Assembly: GCF_000377345.1 (NCBI RefSeq)
Contig: NZ_KB898054.1
Span: 1-49,887, forward strand
From: Thioalkalivibrio sp. ALJ16
GTDB taxonomy: Bacteria; Pseudomonadota; Gammaproteobacteria; Ectothiorhodospirales; Ectothiorhodospiraceae
DNA: 49,887 nucleotides
Direction: 5' to 3'
Both the position numbers and the translations under genes were made by a program. This document shows, piece after piece, positions 1 through 7,455 of the stretch. How positions within the stretch are numbered: position 1 is the first letter of the stretch; each line of letters starts with the position of its first letter. Below the pieces are notes generated by a model, which searched no databases, had not been told where the DNA came from, and saw only the letters and a list, made by a program, of their open reading frames with translations.

Positions 1-475
1 CCGGTGCGCAGGCACGGTTCTTGGCCTGAACCCGCTGCGCGAGCAGATCCTGGCGATGGCGTACGAGTTCTCCCAGGGCCTCATGCTCCGGACAGGGCGG
101 GTGCCACCGACGCAAGTGCGTATCCCGCTCGGCGGCGTAGCGAGCCAGCCACACCGCATCGGTGGCATCCGTCTTGGCGCGTCCGCCATGGGAGGCGATA
201 AAGGCCTTCACCCGGCTCGCATCCGCACAATGAATCGGCAGGTTCAGTTCCGTTGCGATGTCCAGAACCGGACGTTCGTAGCCACCGGTCGTCTCACACA
301 CAGCCAGATCGTGGCCCACGAAGGCTGAGAGAGCCCTGCGCAGAGCATCGGGTCGGTTCTCGACCTTGAAGGTGCGCCCCGCGTGCCGATCATGAATCAC
401 GACATGGGCCTTGCCCACGTCGATCCCCAGGCAGCGCAGCGCGTCGGTGTTGGCGTTCCAATGGGTATCAGGCAT
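1..475 (-). CDS. IS110-family transposase, N-terminal part (runs off window start)
   Basis: Read on the minus strand from an ATG at 475, an uninterrupted frame runs off the left edge of the window. It begins MPDTHWNANTDALRCLGIDV and carries the IS110-type DEDD RuvC-like hallmarks: the Asp of GIDVGKAHVVIHD, the Glu of CETTGGYERPVLD, and the Asp pair of GGRAKTDATDAVWLARYAAE. It continues into the HRQDLLAQRVQAKNR helix typical of the family. The C-terminal Tnp_20 part with the catalytic serine lies outside the window, so intactness cannot be judged. IS110 enzymes recombine the circular element with targets, guided in studied cases by an element-encoded bridge RNA. About 190 bp of non-coding DNA precedes the start codon, as expected for the IS110 rather than the IS1111 subgroup. 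Family assignment is firm. Confidence 0.9.
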   Translation of the reverse strand, partial: MPDTHWNANTDALRCLGIDVGKAHVVIHDRHAGRTFKVENRPDALRRALSAFVGHDLAVCETTGGYERPVLDIATELNLPIHCADASRVKAFIASHGGRAKTDATDAVWLARYAAERDTHLRRWHPPCPEHEALGELVRHRQDLLAQRVQAKNRACAP

Positions 476-660
476 GATGAAATCTCGGCTTCGGATTGTC
501 TGCGGGCGCGCGGATGCGGCCCCACCAAGTCAACAAGCGAAAGAAGCCGGCCCGCCGCCGGACCGTGATGACGACGGGCGAATGCCCCATCCCGGATCGG
601 TCGCGGAGGCGGGAGCGAGCCTGGGGCCGGCCAGCCCCAGGCTCACATCCGACCACCTCC
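476..660 (-). other. Non-coding end of the IS110 element with strong hairpin; candidate bridge-RNA region
   Basis: This stretch lies directly upstream of the transposase start and has no convincing gene. It contains a perfect 11-bp stem (617-627 pairing with 634-644, arms GAGCCTGGGGC/GCCCCAGGCTC) closed by a 6-nt loop, followed toward the transposase by further GC-rich self-complementary sequence. In characterised IS110-group elements the guide (bridge) RNA is transcribed from the end upstream of the transposase, so position and structure fit. Assignment as a bridge RNA is inference. The outer boundary of the element was not resolved; the next repeat starts at 666. Confidence 0.4.
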
Positions 661-665
661 TTTAT

Positions 666-817
666 CCCACATCTGCAACAGACAATCCCGGCCGCAGCGC
701 AGCGGAGAGCGCGGGATCTTCCGCGCGAGAAAACTCCTGACGACCGGGGCATCCCCGGGGGTGGAGATCCCGGATAACCGCTGCGCGGTTTCCGGGATTG
801 TCTGTTGCAGATGTGGG
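666..817. repeat. 152-bp element with perfect 26-bp terminal inverted repeats (MITE-like)
   Basis: Positions 666-691 and 792-817 are exact reverse complements (outer ends CCCACATCTGCAACAG and its complement). The interior carries the two half-units also found at 21382-21490 and 49540-49649: a TTATCCGGGATCTC-type half and a GGAGATCCCGG-type half next to CGCAGCG stretches. No clear target-site duplication is visible. It does not encode a protein and looks like a short non-autonomous interspersed repeat. Confidence 0.7.
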
Positions 818-893
818 GGTGTTGCGGCCGGGATGACGAGGGTGCAGGGACTTGTGCGGACGGGAATCCCGAGGCCCTGGCCCGCCCCCTGTG

Positions 894-965
894 GGAGCCT
901 GCTTGCAGGCGAAGCCCCTGCCAGAGTCGGGCACGGGCAGGAGCATTCGCCTGCAAGCAGGCTCC
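894..965. repeat. REP-type palindrome with 20-bp perfect arms
   Basis: GGAGCCTGCTTGCAGGCGAA (894-913) is repeated as its exact complement at 946-965 around a 32-bp centre. This resembles the abundant REP/REPIN palindromes of gammaproteobacteria, which carry a CTTGCAGGCG core. It lies just beyond the stop codon of moaE, where its transcript would form a 3'-end stem-loop. Confidence 0.7.
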
Positions 966-979
966 TGCAGAGGTGGGGT

Positions 980-1417
980 TCAGAAGCCCGGGGTGTTCTT
1001 CTCCACCCAGCGCTGGGTGCCGTCGGTCAGGGTCTCGCGCTTCCAGAACGGGGCCTCGTGCTTCAGGCGCTCGAGGATGTCGCTGCAGGCATCGCGGGCG
1101 GCCACGCGATGGGCCGACCAGGTGGCCACCAGCACCAGGGCATCGCCCGGACGCACGTCGCCAACGCGGTGCGCCACGTGACAGCCGAGCAGTGGCCAGC
1201 GCGCCTCGGCCTCGGCAACGATGCGCTCCAGCTCGCGCTCGGTCATTCCCGGATAGTGCTCCAGGAACAGTGCGGTCACGTCCTCGTCTTCGTTGAAGTC
1301 GCGCATGCGGCCGACGAACACGCTGGCGGCCCCGCGCGCATGCGCCGGAATCGCCTGTTCGGCGCGCGCCACCAGCGCCCAGGGGTCGAAGTCCTCGTGG
1401 CAGATCTCGACGGCCAC
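980..1417 (-). CDS. moaE: Molybdopterin synthase catalytic subunit MoaE
   Basis: This 145-aa protein is the large subunit of molybdopterin synthase. With the thiocarboxylated MoaD C terminus it inserts two sulfurs into precursor Z (cPMP) to form molybdopterin in the cytoplasm. Family signatures are [19 protein letters not shown] near residue 30, LEHYPGMTE near 52, [17 protein letters not shown] near 83, and K119 and K126 ([11 protein letters not shown]), at the positions of the catalytic lysines in known MoaE. The start is a GTG one base beyond the moaD stop (TGA at 1421-1419), so the two subunits are translationally coupled. The REP palindrome follows the stop. Confidence 0.95.
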   Translation of the reverse strand: MAVEICHEDFDPWALVARAEQAIPAHARGAASVFVGRMRDFNEDEDVTALFLEHYPGMTERELERIVAEAEARWPLLGCHVAHRVGDVRPGDALVLVATWSAHRVAARDACSDILERLKHEAPFWKRETLTDGTQRWVEKNTPGF

Positions 1418-1418
1418 C

Positions 1419-1652
1419 TCAGCCCCCCGTCACCGGAGGAAAATAGGCGACCTCGTCGCCATCGCTGACCGGGGTATCCAGGCTGGCCTGTTCCTGGTTG
1501 ACCGCGGCCATCAGGCGCTCGGGGGGCGCATCCTGGTGCAGCTGCTGCCACAGTCCGCCAACGGTGGTGCCCCCGGCGGGCAGTTCCGCCTCTTCGTTCG
1601 GGCGGCCCAGCTCCTCGCGCAGTCGCGCGAAATAATGAACGCGTACAGTCAT
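1419..1652 (-). CDS. moaD: Molybdopterin synthase sulfur-carrier subunit MoaD
   Basis: This is a 77-aa ubiquitin-fold sulfur carrier ending in the obligatory Gly-Gly (PPVTGG), which is adenylated by MoeB and thiocarboxylated before donating sulfur within the MoaD-MoaE synthase. The ATG at 1652 ([17 protein letters not shown]) is preferred over one six codons upstream because it matches the start of the ubiquitin fold. It is followed directly by moaE. It is divergent from moaC across about 45 bp, and a perfect TATAAT -10 box for this gene lies at the moaC end of that gap. Confidence 0.93.
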   Translation of the reverse strand: MTVRVHYFARLREELGRPNEEAELPAGGTTVGGLWQQLHQDAPPERLMAAVNQEQASLDTPVSDGDEVAYFPPVTGG

Positions 1653-1685
1653 TCCGGCCCCTGTAAACATGGCTGCGAGTCAAGC

Positions 1686-1691
1686 ATTATA
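1686..1691 (-). promoter_or_regulatory. -10 box (TATAAT) of the moaDE promoter
   Basis: On the minus strand the sequence GGCTATAATGC gives a perfect -10 hexamer about 34 bp upstream of the moaD ATG, predicting a leader of roughly 25-30 nt. No good -35 hexamer is seen at 16-18 bp, where the DNA already codes for the first residues of MoaC on the other strand. Confidence 0.4.
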
Positions 1692-1697
1692 GCCATC

Positions 1698-2186
1698 ATG
1701 AACGAATTCACTCACTTTGATGCCGAAGGCCATGCGCACATGGTCGATGTCGGCGCCAAGTCCGTCACCCATCGGGTGGCGATTGCCGAAGGCCGCATCC
1801 ACATGCAGCCGGATACCCTGCAGCGCATCCGTGAAGGCCGCCACGCCAAGGGGGATGTGCTCGGCATCGCCCGTGTCGCCGGCATCATGGGGGCCAAGAA
1901 GACGGGGGATCTGATTCCGCTGTGCCACCCGATCGGCCTGACCCGGGTGGCCCTGGAGCTGGACACCGAGGACAGCGCCGTGCGCGTGCAGGCCACCTGC
2001 GAGGTGCACGCCCAGACCGGCGTGGAAATGGAGGCGCTGACGGCGGTTTCCACCGCGCTGCTGACGGTGTACGACATGTGCAAGGCAGTGGACCGCGGCA
2101 TGCGCATTGAAGGTGTCCGGCTGCTGGAGAAGCGCGGCGGCCGCAGCGGGACCTGGCGGGCCGACGCGAAAGGAGATTCCGAATGA
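1698..2186 (+). CDS. moaC: Cyclic pyranopterin monophosphate synthase MoaC
   Basis: This 162-aa protein acts with MoaA to convert GTP, via 3',8-cH2GTP, to cyclic pyranopterin monophosphate, the first step of molybdenum cofactor synthesis. It has the MoaC signatures [19 protein letters not shown] at the N terminus, [15 protein letters not shown] (lysines 67-68), [20 protein letters not shown], and [11 protein letters not shown] with K129 at the catalytic-lysine position. The ATG at 1698 is used because the family begins with an FTHFD/GxxxMVDV segment; upstream in-frame sequence belongs to the divergent promoter and moaD. The stop overlaps the asmA start as ATGA. Confidence 0.96.
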   Translation: MNEFTHFDAEGHAHMVDVGAKSVTHRVAIAEGRIHMQPDTLQRIREGRHAKGDVLGIARVAGIMGAKKTGDLIPLCHPIGLTRVALELDTEDSAVRVQATCEVHAQTGVEMEALTAVSTALLTVYDMCKAVDRGMRIEGVRLLEKRGGRSGTWRADAKGDSE

Positions 2187-4357
2187 AATGGATCAAGCGC
2201 CTTTTCAGCCTGATCATCGTGCTGCTCGTGCTGGTCGTGGTCGTAGCGGCGTACCTGCTGATTTCCTTCGATGCCAATGACTACAAGGACCGCATCGAGG
2301 CCGAGGTGAAGGAGGCGACCGGGCGCGAGCTGACGCTCTCCGGGCCGATCGGCCTGACCCTGTTCCCCAGTCTCGGGCTGCGCCTGGAGGATGTGCGTTT
2401 CGGCAACGCCGAGGGCTTCGGTGACGAACCCTTCGCCGAGCTGGACGTGGTCGATGTCGCGGTGGCGGTGATGCCGCTCCTGCGCCGCGAGCTGGAGGTC
2501 CAGCGTGTGGAGGCCGACGGGGTGCGCCTGAACCTGGCGCGCGACGAACAGGGCCGCAGCAACTGGGATGACCTGCTCGAGCGTGCCGGCTCGGCCCGGG
2601 ACGAGGCCGTCGGCGCGAACGACGAGGAGCGCACCGAGACCGAAACCCGACTGGCGCTGCAGCGCATCGATATCGCCGGGATCTCGCTGAGCAACAGTCG
2701 CGTGCACTGGGACGACCGCGAGAGCGGGCTCCAGGCCACGCTGGAGCCGTTCAACCTGCAGGTCGGGCGCTTCCGCCCCGGCGTGGAGACGCGTCTGGAT
2801 ATCGAGGCGGTGCTGCGTGCCGAGGGCGGCGACCTGCCGGAACCGCTGGAGCTGGCGCTGGACCTGGGCGGACTACTGAACGCGGACCTGCTCAACGAGC
2901 GCTACTCCGTGCGCCGCCTGAGCGCGACCCTGGGCGTGGATGGTGGCGGCCTGCAGCGTGCGGCCGGCATGACCCTGGAGACCGATCTGGCGCTGGAGAT
3001 GGCCGATGCCATGACCCTGCGCATGGAACGTCTGACCCTGGGGCTCGCGGACGTGCGCCTGACCGGCTTTGCCGAGCTGTCCGACCTCGACAGCGAGGTG
3101 CCACAGCTGCGCACCGAGCTGCGTACCAATACCTTCAACCTGAAGGACCTGATGGCGGACCTGGGGCTTGAGGCGCCGGAGACGACCAACCCGGATGCGC
3201 TGTCGCGCGTGGCGCTGGACCTGTCTGCTCTCGGCAGCGTGCAGGCGCTGAACATGGATCCGTTCGTGGTCACCGTCGACGACACCATCCTCAATGGTTC
3301 CGCAGCGTGGGACGGCCGTGGCGAGCGCCCGCTGATCCGCTTTGGTGTCGCCGGCGAGAACCTGAACCTCGACCACTACCTGCCACCGGCGGTGGAAGAG
3401 GCGCGCACCGAGGGCGGTAATGGCGACGGTGACGAGGACATCGCCATCGAGCTGCCGCTGGAGGCCCTGCGCAGCATCGATGTGGATGGCAGTGCGGCCC
3501 TCGGTCGCCTCGACGTGATGGGCATGGTCCTGCGCAATATCGAGCTGCAGATCCGCGCCGAGGCCGGGGACTGGAACATCGAGCCCCTGAATGCCGAGGC
3601 CTACGAAGGCGAGCTGACCAGCCGCCTGCGCCTGGACGCCCGCCACGACGCCCCGCGCTACGAACTGGCGGCCGACCTCCAGGGCCTGGATATCGGCGCC
3701 CTGCTGGAAGACTTTCAGGGCGATGATGCCCGCCTGATGGGGACCGGCAACCTGGAACTGGACATCCGCACCCGCGGCGAGCGGCTGAGCCAGCTGAAAG
3801 GGGCCCTGAACGGCTCCGGCAAGATGAGCTTCGAGGATGGCGCGGTGCGCGGCATCAACGTGGCTCAGGTCATCCGCCGCGCCGAGGCGCGGCTGCGCGG
3901 CGAGCAGCTGGAAGAGGAAGAGCCCAATCAGACCGATTTCAGCGAGCTGACTGGCAGCTTCACCATCCGCGATGGCGTTGTCCGCAATGACGACCTGGCG
4001 GCCAGTTCGCCATTGCTGCGGGTGCGCGGCCAGGGCCAGGCCGATCTGAACGACGAGACCCTCGACTACCGCGTGAACACCACGATCGTCGGCACGCTTG
4101 AGGGCCAGGGTGGCCGCGAACTGGACGATCTGCGCGGGGTGAACCTGCCGATCCGCATCACCGGGAGCTTCACCGACCCCAGCTTCCGCCTCGATCTAGC
4201 CGATGCGCTGCGCGGTCGCTACGAGGAAGAGGCCCGGGAGCGCGCGCGCCAGGAGCAGGAGCGCATCCGTGAACGCACGGACGAAGAACAGGATCGGTTG
4301 CGCGAGCGCATCGACCGCGAGACCGAAGGCCTGATGGATCGGCTGCGCCGCCGCTGA
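2183..4357 (+). CDS. AsmA family protein
   Basis: This 724-aa protein has an N-terminal membrane anchor (residues 7-27, [19 protein letters not shown]), then the AsmA N-terminal block ([61 protein letters not shown]). The C-terminal AsmA-2 region includes [23 protein letters not shown] near 540. The last 45 residues are a charged Arg/Glu coiled coil. AsmA-like proteins are repeat-beta-groove proteins spanning the periplasm, implicated in phospholipid transport and outer-membrane protein assembly; the substrate here is unknown. It is coupled to moaC by an ATGA overlap, although the functions are unrelated, and precedes mutY by 43 bp. Confidence 0.9.
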   Translation: MKWIKRLFSLIIVLLVLVVVVAAYLLISFDANDYKDRIEAEVKEATGRELTLSGPIGLTLFPSLGLRLEDVRFGNAEGFGDEPFAELDVVDVAVAVMPLLRRELEVQRVEADGVRLNLARDEQGRSNWDDLLERAGSARDEAVGANDEERTETETRLALQRIDIAGISLSNSRVHWDDRESGLQATLEPFNLQVGRFRPGVETRLDIEAVLRAEGGDLPEPLELALDLGGLLNADLLNERYSVRRLSATLGVDGGGLQRAAGMTLETDLALEMADAMTLRMERLTLGLADVRLTGFAELSDLDSEVPQLRTELRTNTFNLKDLMADLGLEAPETTNPDALSRVALDLSALGSVQALNMDPFVVTVDDTILNGSAAWDGRGERPLIRFGVAGENLNLDHYLPPAVEEARTEGGNGDGDEDIAIELPLEALRSIDVDGSAALGRLDVMGMVLRNIELQIRAEAGDWNIEPLNAEAYEGELTSRLRLDARHDAPRYELAADLQGLDIGALLEDFQGDDARLMGTGNLELDIRTRGERLSQLKGALNGSGKMSFEDGAVRGINVAQVIRRAEARLRGEQLEEEEPNQTDFSELTGSFTIRDGVVRNDDLAASSPLLRVRGQGQADLNDETLDYRVNTTIVGTLEGQGGRELDDLRGVNLPIRITGSFTDPSFRLDLADALRGRYEEEARERARQEQERIRERTDEEQDRLRERIDRETEGLMDRLRRR

Positions 4358-4400
4358 TCCGCAGCGGCTGCGAGCGCCAGCCGGCGCCGCAGCTCCGACC

Positions 4401-5459
4401 ATGAACGCGTTCGCCGAGCGCCTGCTCGCCTGGTTTGATCGCCACGGCCGCCAGGACCTGCCGTGGCAGCATCCGCGCACGCCCTACCGGGTGTGGGTCT
4501 CCGAGATCATGCTGCAGCAGACGCGCGTGGATACGGTGATCCCGTATTTCCTGCGCTTTATGGAGCACTTTCCCGACGTCGAGTCACTCGCGGCCGCCGA
4601 CCAGGACGCAGTCCTGCATCTGTGGTCGGGCCTCGGCTACTACGCCCGCGCCCGCAACCTGCATCGTGCCGCGCAGCATGTCGTGAGCGAGCATGGTGGG
4701 GGCTTTCCGGACACGCGCGAAACCCTGGAACAACTCCCCGGCATTGGCCGTTCAACGGCGGCTGCGATCATCGCCCAGGCCCACGACCGCCCGGAGCCCA
4801 TCCTCGACGGCAACGTCAAGCGCGTACTCGCGCGCCATGCCGCGATCCATGGCTGGCCCGGCAGCCCGGCCGTCCAGCGCGAGTTGTGGGCCGAGGCCGA
4901 GGCGCGCACCCCCGCCACCCGCTGTGCGGACTACACCCAGGCGATCATGGATCTGGGCGCCCTGCTGTGCACGCGCAGCCGCCCCGACTGCGCCGCCTGT
5001 CCGGTGCGTGCGGACTGCCGCGCCGCCGAGCAGGGTCTGACCGCCACGCTGCCCTCGCCGCGGCCGCGGCGTGAGCTGCCGACCCGCACCCGCTGGGCTG
5101 CCTGCCTGCAGGCCCCCGAGGGCATCGCCCTGATCCAGCGCCAGTCGGATGGCATCTGGGGCGGACTCTACAGCCTGCCCGAGGCCGAAACGCCCGAGGC
5201 CCTGGAAGACTGGGTGCTGGCCCAGTGGCCGGGTGCCGTCCCCGCCGCCGCCGACCATGGCCTGCAGCACTGCTTCAGCCACTACCGCCTGGATCTGCGC
5301 ATCCGCCCCTTCGACCTCCCTGCGGGTGCGTGTGGGATCATGGAAGGCGAAAGGGTGATTTGGTATAAACCCGGCACATCACGGGCGGTCGGTATCCCGG
5401 CCCCCATCCAGCGATACCTGCACGACGACAAGGATCCCGGCAATGGCTCGAACCGTTAA
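4401..5459 (+). CDS. mutY: A/G-specific adenine DNA glycosylase MutY
   Basis: This 352-aa base-excision-repair enzyme removes adenine mispaired with 8-oxoguanine. Visible features are the catalytic Glu35 ([14 protein letters not shown]), the helix-hairpin-helix [15 protein letters not shown] followed by [12 protein letters not shown] with the conserved Asp, and the four 4Fe-4S cysteines C190, C197, C200 and C206. The C-terminal Nudix-like 8-oxoG recognition domain spans about residues 225-340. Length is normal for the family. The 3' end contains the start of yggX (17-bp overlap), the same mutY-yggX pairing as in E. coli. Confidence 0.96.
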   Translation: MNAFAERLLAWFDRHGRQDLPWQHPRTPYRVWVSEIMLQQTRVDTVIPYFLRFMEHFPDVESLAAADQDAVLHLWSGLGYYARARNLHRAAQHVVSEHGGGFPDTRETLEQLPGIGRSTAAAIIAQAHDRPEPILDGNVKRVLARHAAIHGWPGSPAVQRELWAEAEARTPATRCADYTQAIMDLGALLCTRSRPDCAACPVRADCRAAEQGLTATLPSPRPRRELPTRTRWAACLQAPEGIALIQRQSDGIWGGLYSLPEAETPEALEDWVLAQWPGAVPAAADHGLQHCFSHYRLDLRIRPFDLPAGACGIMEGERVIWYKPGTSRAVGIPAPIQRYLHDDKDPGNGSNR

Positions 5460-5718
5460 CTGCGTGAAACTCGGGAAAGAGGCCGATGGGCTCGATTTTC
5501 CGCCCTACCCCGGCGAGATGGGCAAGAAGATCTACCTGAACGTCTCCAAGGAGGCCTGGCAGGCCTGGCTTGGCCATCAGACCATGCTGATCAACGAATA
5601 CCGCCTCACCCCGGTCGACCCCAAGGCGCGCAAGTTCCTGGAAGAGGAAATGGAAAAGTTCCTGTTCGGCGATGGCTCGGAAAAGCCGGAAGGCTTCGTC
5701 GACCCGAACGCCTCCTGA
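5443..5718 (+). CDS. yggX: Fe(2+)-trafficking protein YggX
   Basis: This 91-aa small cytoplasmic protein is linked to iron handling and protection of Fe-S clusters from oxidation. It matches the family along its whole length: [17 protein letters not shown] with conserved Cys7, [35 protein letters not shown], and the helical tail [16 protein letters not shown]. The ATG lies inside the last codons of mutY. MutY carries a 4Fe-4S cluster, so co-expression makes sense. No clear terminator follows; the tRNA-Phe promoter begins 34 bp after the stop. Confidence 0.95.
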   Translation: MARTVNCVKLGKEADGLDFPPYPGEMGKKIYLNVSKEAWQAWLGHQTMLINEYRLTPVDPKARKFLEEEMEKFLFGDGSEKPEGFVDPNAS

Positions 5719-5752
5719 ATCAGGCTTTTCTCCAGCGGCCGGCCCGGCATGC

Positions 5753-5781
5753 TTGACGTGGCGACGCCGGCCCGCTTTAAT
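5753..5781 (+). promoter_or_regulatory. Sigma-70 promoter of tRNA-Phe
   Basis: A -35 box TTGACG (5753-5758) and a -10 box TTTAAT (5776-5781) are separated by an ideal 17-bp spacer. A GC-rich discriminator (ACCGCCC) follows, typical of stringently controlled stable-RNA promoters. The mature tRNA begins 38 bp downstream of the -10. Confidence 0.75.
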
Positions 5782-5819
5782 ACCGCCCTTCGTCCGCAGG
5801 ACGAATCCCCCCGCAGTAT

Positions 5820-5895
5820 GGCCGGGTAGCTCAGTTGGTAGAGCAGGGGATTGAAAATCCCCGTGTCGGCGGTTCGATTCCGTCCCCGGCCACCA
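5820..5895 (+). tRNA. tRNA-Phe (GAA), CCA encoded
   Basis: This 76-nt cloverleaf has acceptor stem GGCCGGG (5820-5826) pairing with CCCGGCC (5885-5891). The D-arm is GCTC-AGTTGGTA-GAGC. The anticodon stem GGGGA/TCCCC encloses loop TTGAAAA with anticodon GAA, and the T-loop is TTCGATTC. Discriminator A is followed by a genomically encoded CCA (5893-5895). Confidence 0.97.
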
Positions 5896-6067
5896 TTATC
5901 TTTGCCCGTGGCATCTCCCTTCCCGTAAGCGTTCGCAATTGTTCTGTTCACGGTACCCTCGGGCTGTCGCGACTGCCTTGCCCGACAGAACTCGTACAAC
6001 TGGGTTTCGATCCGCTGTCGCCTTGGGCGAGGTCCTGTGCGAGATCCAGTCCAGTCCCGCTGTATCC

Positions 6068-6721
6068 CTAGCCTGAATCATCCTGGCCATCGCGCAAGAT
6101 GACCGGTGGCACCCCGGTATCGATTCCGGCCACAGCAAACGCGCTTTCCAGCCGATCCGAATCCGTCATGCGCAGATCCTGCGGCGCAACGATACCGCCC
6201 GGGAAATCGCCCGGATCACGAATCACCTCTCGAAGTAGCTCGACATCGCGTGAGTGGTCGCTCTTCGCGTCGCGCGCCTTGAACGACACAAACCCCTCAA
6301 ATAGCCGAACTTCGGACTCCGCCCGAATAGCCGCGACCGCCTTTGCCAGATAAAGCGCCGCAACCATCACGCTACAGCCCAGACCGACATACCAGTATCG
6401 GGTTCGGCCACCCTGCTTCTCGATGGATCGCCCCGCCGGGTTTCCAGTCTGATCAAACGCCACGGAAAGCGGCGCCTCGATCACCAGGTTCACAGGGCCC
6501 GGGCTCTCCAGGATGAACCTGCATATCCACTCCACGGCTTCGTTAAACCGAAGTTCAGTCGGATGCTCGTCGTTTACCATCAAGCCGCAACTGCGAGCCT
6601 TGTTGGCAAACCCGATATCCAGGATCAGCCATTCGCCTGATGAGGCCGAGATCTCCGTTGGGCTTCCAGAACGAATGGACGTCACGCTAAACGCCCAGCT
6701 CTGGCGTGCGGGGTTGCGCAA
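6068..6721 (-). CDS. Hypothetical protein, 217 aa; weak RNase H-like/DUF429-like resemblance
   Basis: I do not recognise a characterised family. The protein has an early beta-strand with Asp followed by Gly (WLILDIGFANKARSCGLMV), a later strand ending in an acidic residue (VNLVIEAPLSVAFDQTGNPAG), a Gly-rich segment GGRTRYWYVGLGCSVMVAALYL, an FEGFVSFK strand and a DAKSDHSRDVELL helix. The D-x-G ... (I/V)EAPL ... D pattern recalls RNase H-like or actin-like folds such as DUF429, but this is only a resemblance. The start is uncertain: the first 25 residues may be non-native, and a GTG at SVTSIRSG is possible. The gene diverges from the Nudix/helicase pair and is visibly AT-richer than its surroundings, suggesting acquisition beside the tRNA gene. 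Confidence 0.6.
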   Translation of the reverse strand: MRNPARQSWAFSVTSIRSGSPTEISASSGEWLILDIGFANKARSCGLMVNDEHPTELRFNEAVEWICRFILESPGPVNLVIEAPLSVAFDQTGNPAGRSIEKQGGRTRYWYVGLGCSVMVAALYLAKAVAAIRAESEVRLFEGFVSFKARDAKSDHSRDVELLREVIRDPGDFPGGIVAPQDLRMTDSDRLESAFAVAGIDTGVPPVILRDGQDDSG

Positions 6722-7041
6722 CCCATGGCCTTTGCGCGAAACGCGGTGTTAGAAGAGTGCCGCACGGGTGCTCCCTCGCTTCTGAAAACAGGACGCAATC
6801 AAGCGAATGAATGGGTTTGGAAAGTGAATGATTTCCCGATCAATCTGGGTGCGGCCATCGTTATGAGTCAAGCGCCTAGGTCTTTCTGGCGTGCGCAAAC
6901 CACAGCGTAGGAGGTAGTGGTAGAGGTCACGACTGATCTCGCAATTTGAGGTGCCACGACCTGGCCCATATGAACCTACTACCCCCGGGAATTCCTGCCA
7001 CCTTCCCTGGTAGCATCCAGTCAAAAGCAGGGGGGTATGGG
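6722..7041. other. AT-richer divergent intergenic region, no gene assigned
   Basis: About 320 bp separate the divergent 217-aa gene and the Nudix gene. Short open frames here look random. The Nudix frame remains open back to 6946, but the conserved domain starts later. An AGGGGGG Shine-Dalgarno-like run at 7029-7035 precedes the chosen TTG start. No convincing -35/-10 pair was found; the region must hold promoters for at least one direction. Confidence 0.4.
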
Positions 7042-7455
7042 TTGGATACGGTAACGGTACCGAGCCAAGCGGTGGTGGTCTGCGGCATCCTTGAGGACGC
7101 GCATGGCCGGATCTTTTTTGCGCGCCGTGGGCCGGGTCAGGCGCTCGCGGGCTGTTGGGAGTTCCCTGGTGGGAAGGCCGAGCCGGGCGAGAGTCTGGAG
7201 GCCGCACTACGACGGGAGTTTCACGAGGAGCTGGCGATGGAGCTCCGGGTGGGGGAGGAAATTGGCCGTACGCCGATTCCCGGGAATGGCGGCCTTCAAC
7301 TGGTTGCCCTTCGCGCGTGGACGAACGATGCGACGCCGAGGCTAACGGTCCATGACCGCTGGTGCTGGGCATCCGCTAAGGAGGCCCGTGACCTCAATCT
7401 CGCGCCGGCCGACGTGCCATTGCTTGAGGCCTTCATTTCTGAGCGTTCCGCATGA
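7042..7455 (+). CDS. Nudix hydrolase, MutT/8-oxo-dGTP diphosphatase type
   Basis: This roughly 137-aa protein has a complete Nudix box (GGKAEPGESLEAALRREFHEEL) fitting GX5EX7REUXEEXGU, preceded by FFARRGPGQALAGCWEFPGG as in MutT enzymes that hydrolyse oxidised or non-canonical (d)NTPs. I chose the TTG at 7042 because it follows a strong AGGGGGG ribosome-binding sequence and sits just before the conserved strand VTVPSQAVVVCGIL. Alternative upstream starts are TTG 6946 and ATG 6970. The stop overlaps the helicase ATG (ATGA, 7452-7455), so the two proteins are made together. Pairing of a Nudix protein with this helicase type suggests nucleotide sanitation or signal-nucleotide turnover linked to DNA processing. 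Confidence 0.88.
   Translation: MDTVTVPSQAVVVCGILEDAHGRIFFARRGPGQALAGCWEFPGGKAEPGESLEAALRREFHEELAMELRVGEEIGRTPIPGNGGLQLVALRAWTNDATPRLTVHDRWCWASAKEARDLNLAPADVPLLEAFISERSA

Noticed and set aside
6116..6132. Partial match to the tRNA-Phe 3' end (CGATTCCG ... GGCCAC), considered as an attachment-site repeat of an integrated island
   Set aside because: Only a short interrupted match inside a coding frame, with no integrase gene nearby; likely chance.
6725..6910. 61-codon ORF on the plus strand between the divergent genes
   Set aside because: No ribosome-binding site, no recognisable domain, and it overlaps the likely divergent promoter region.
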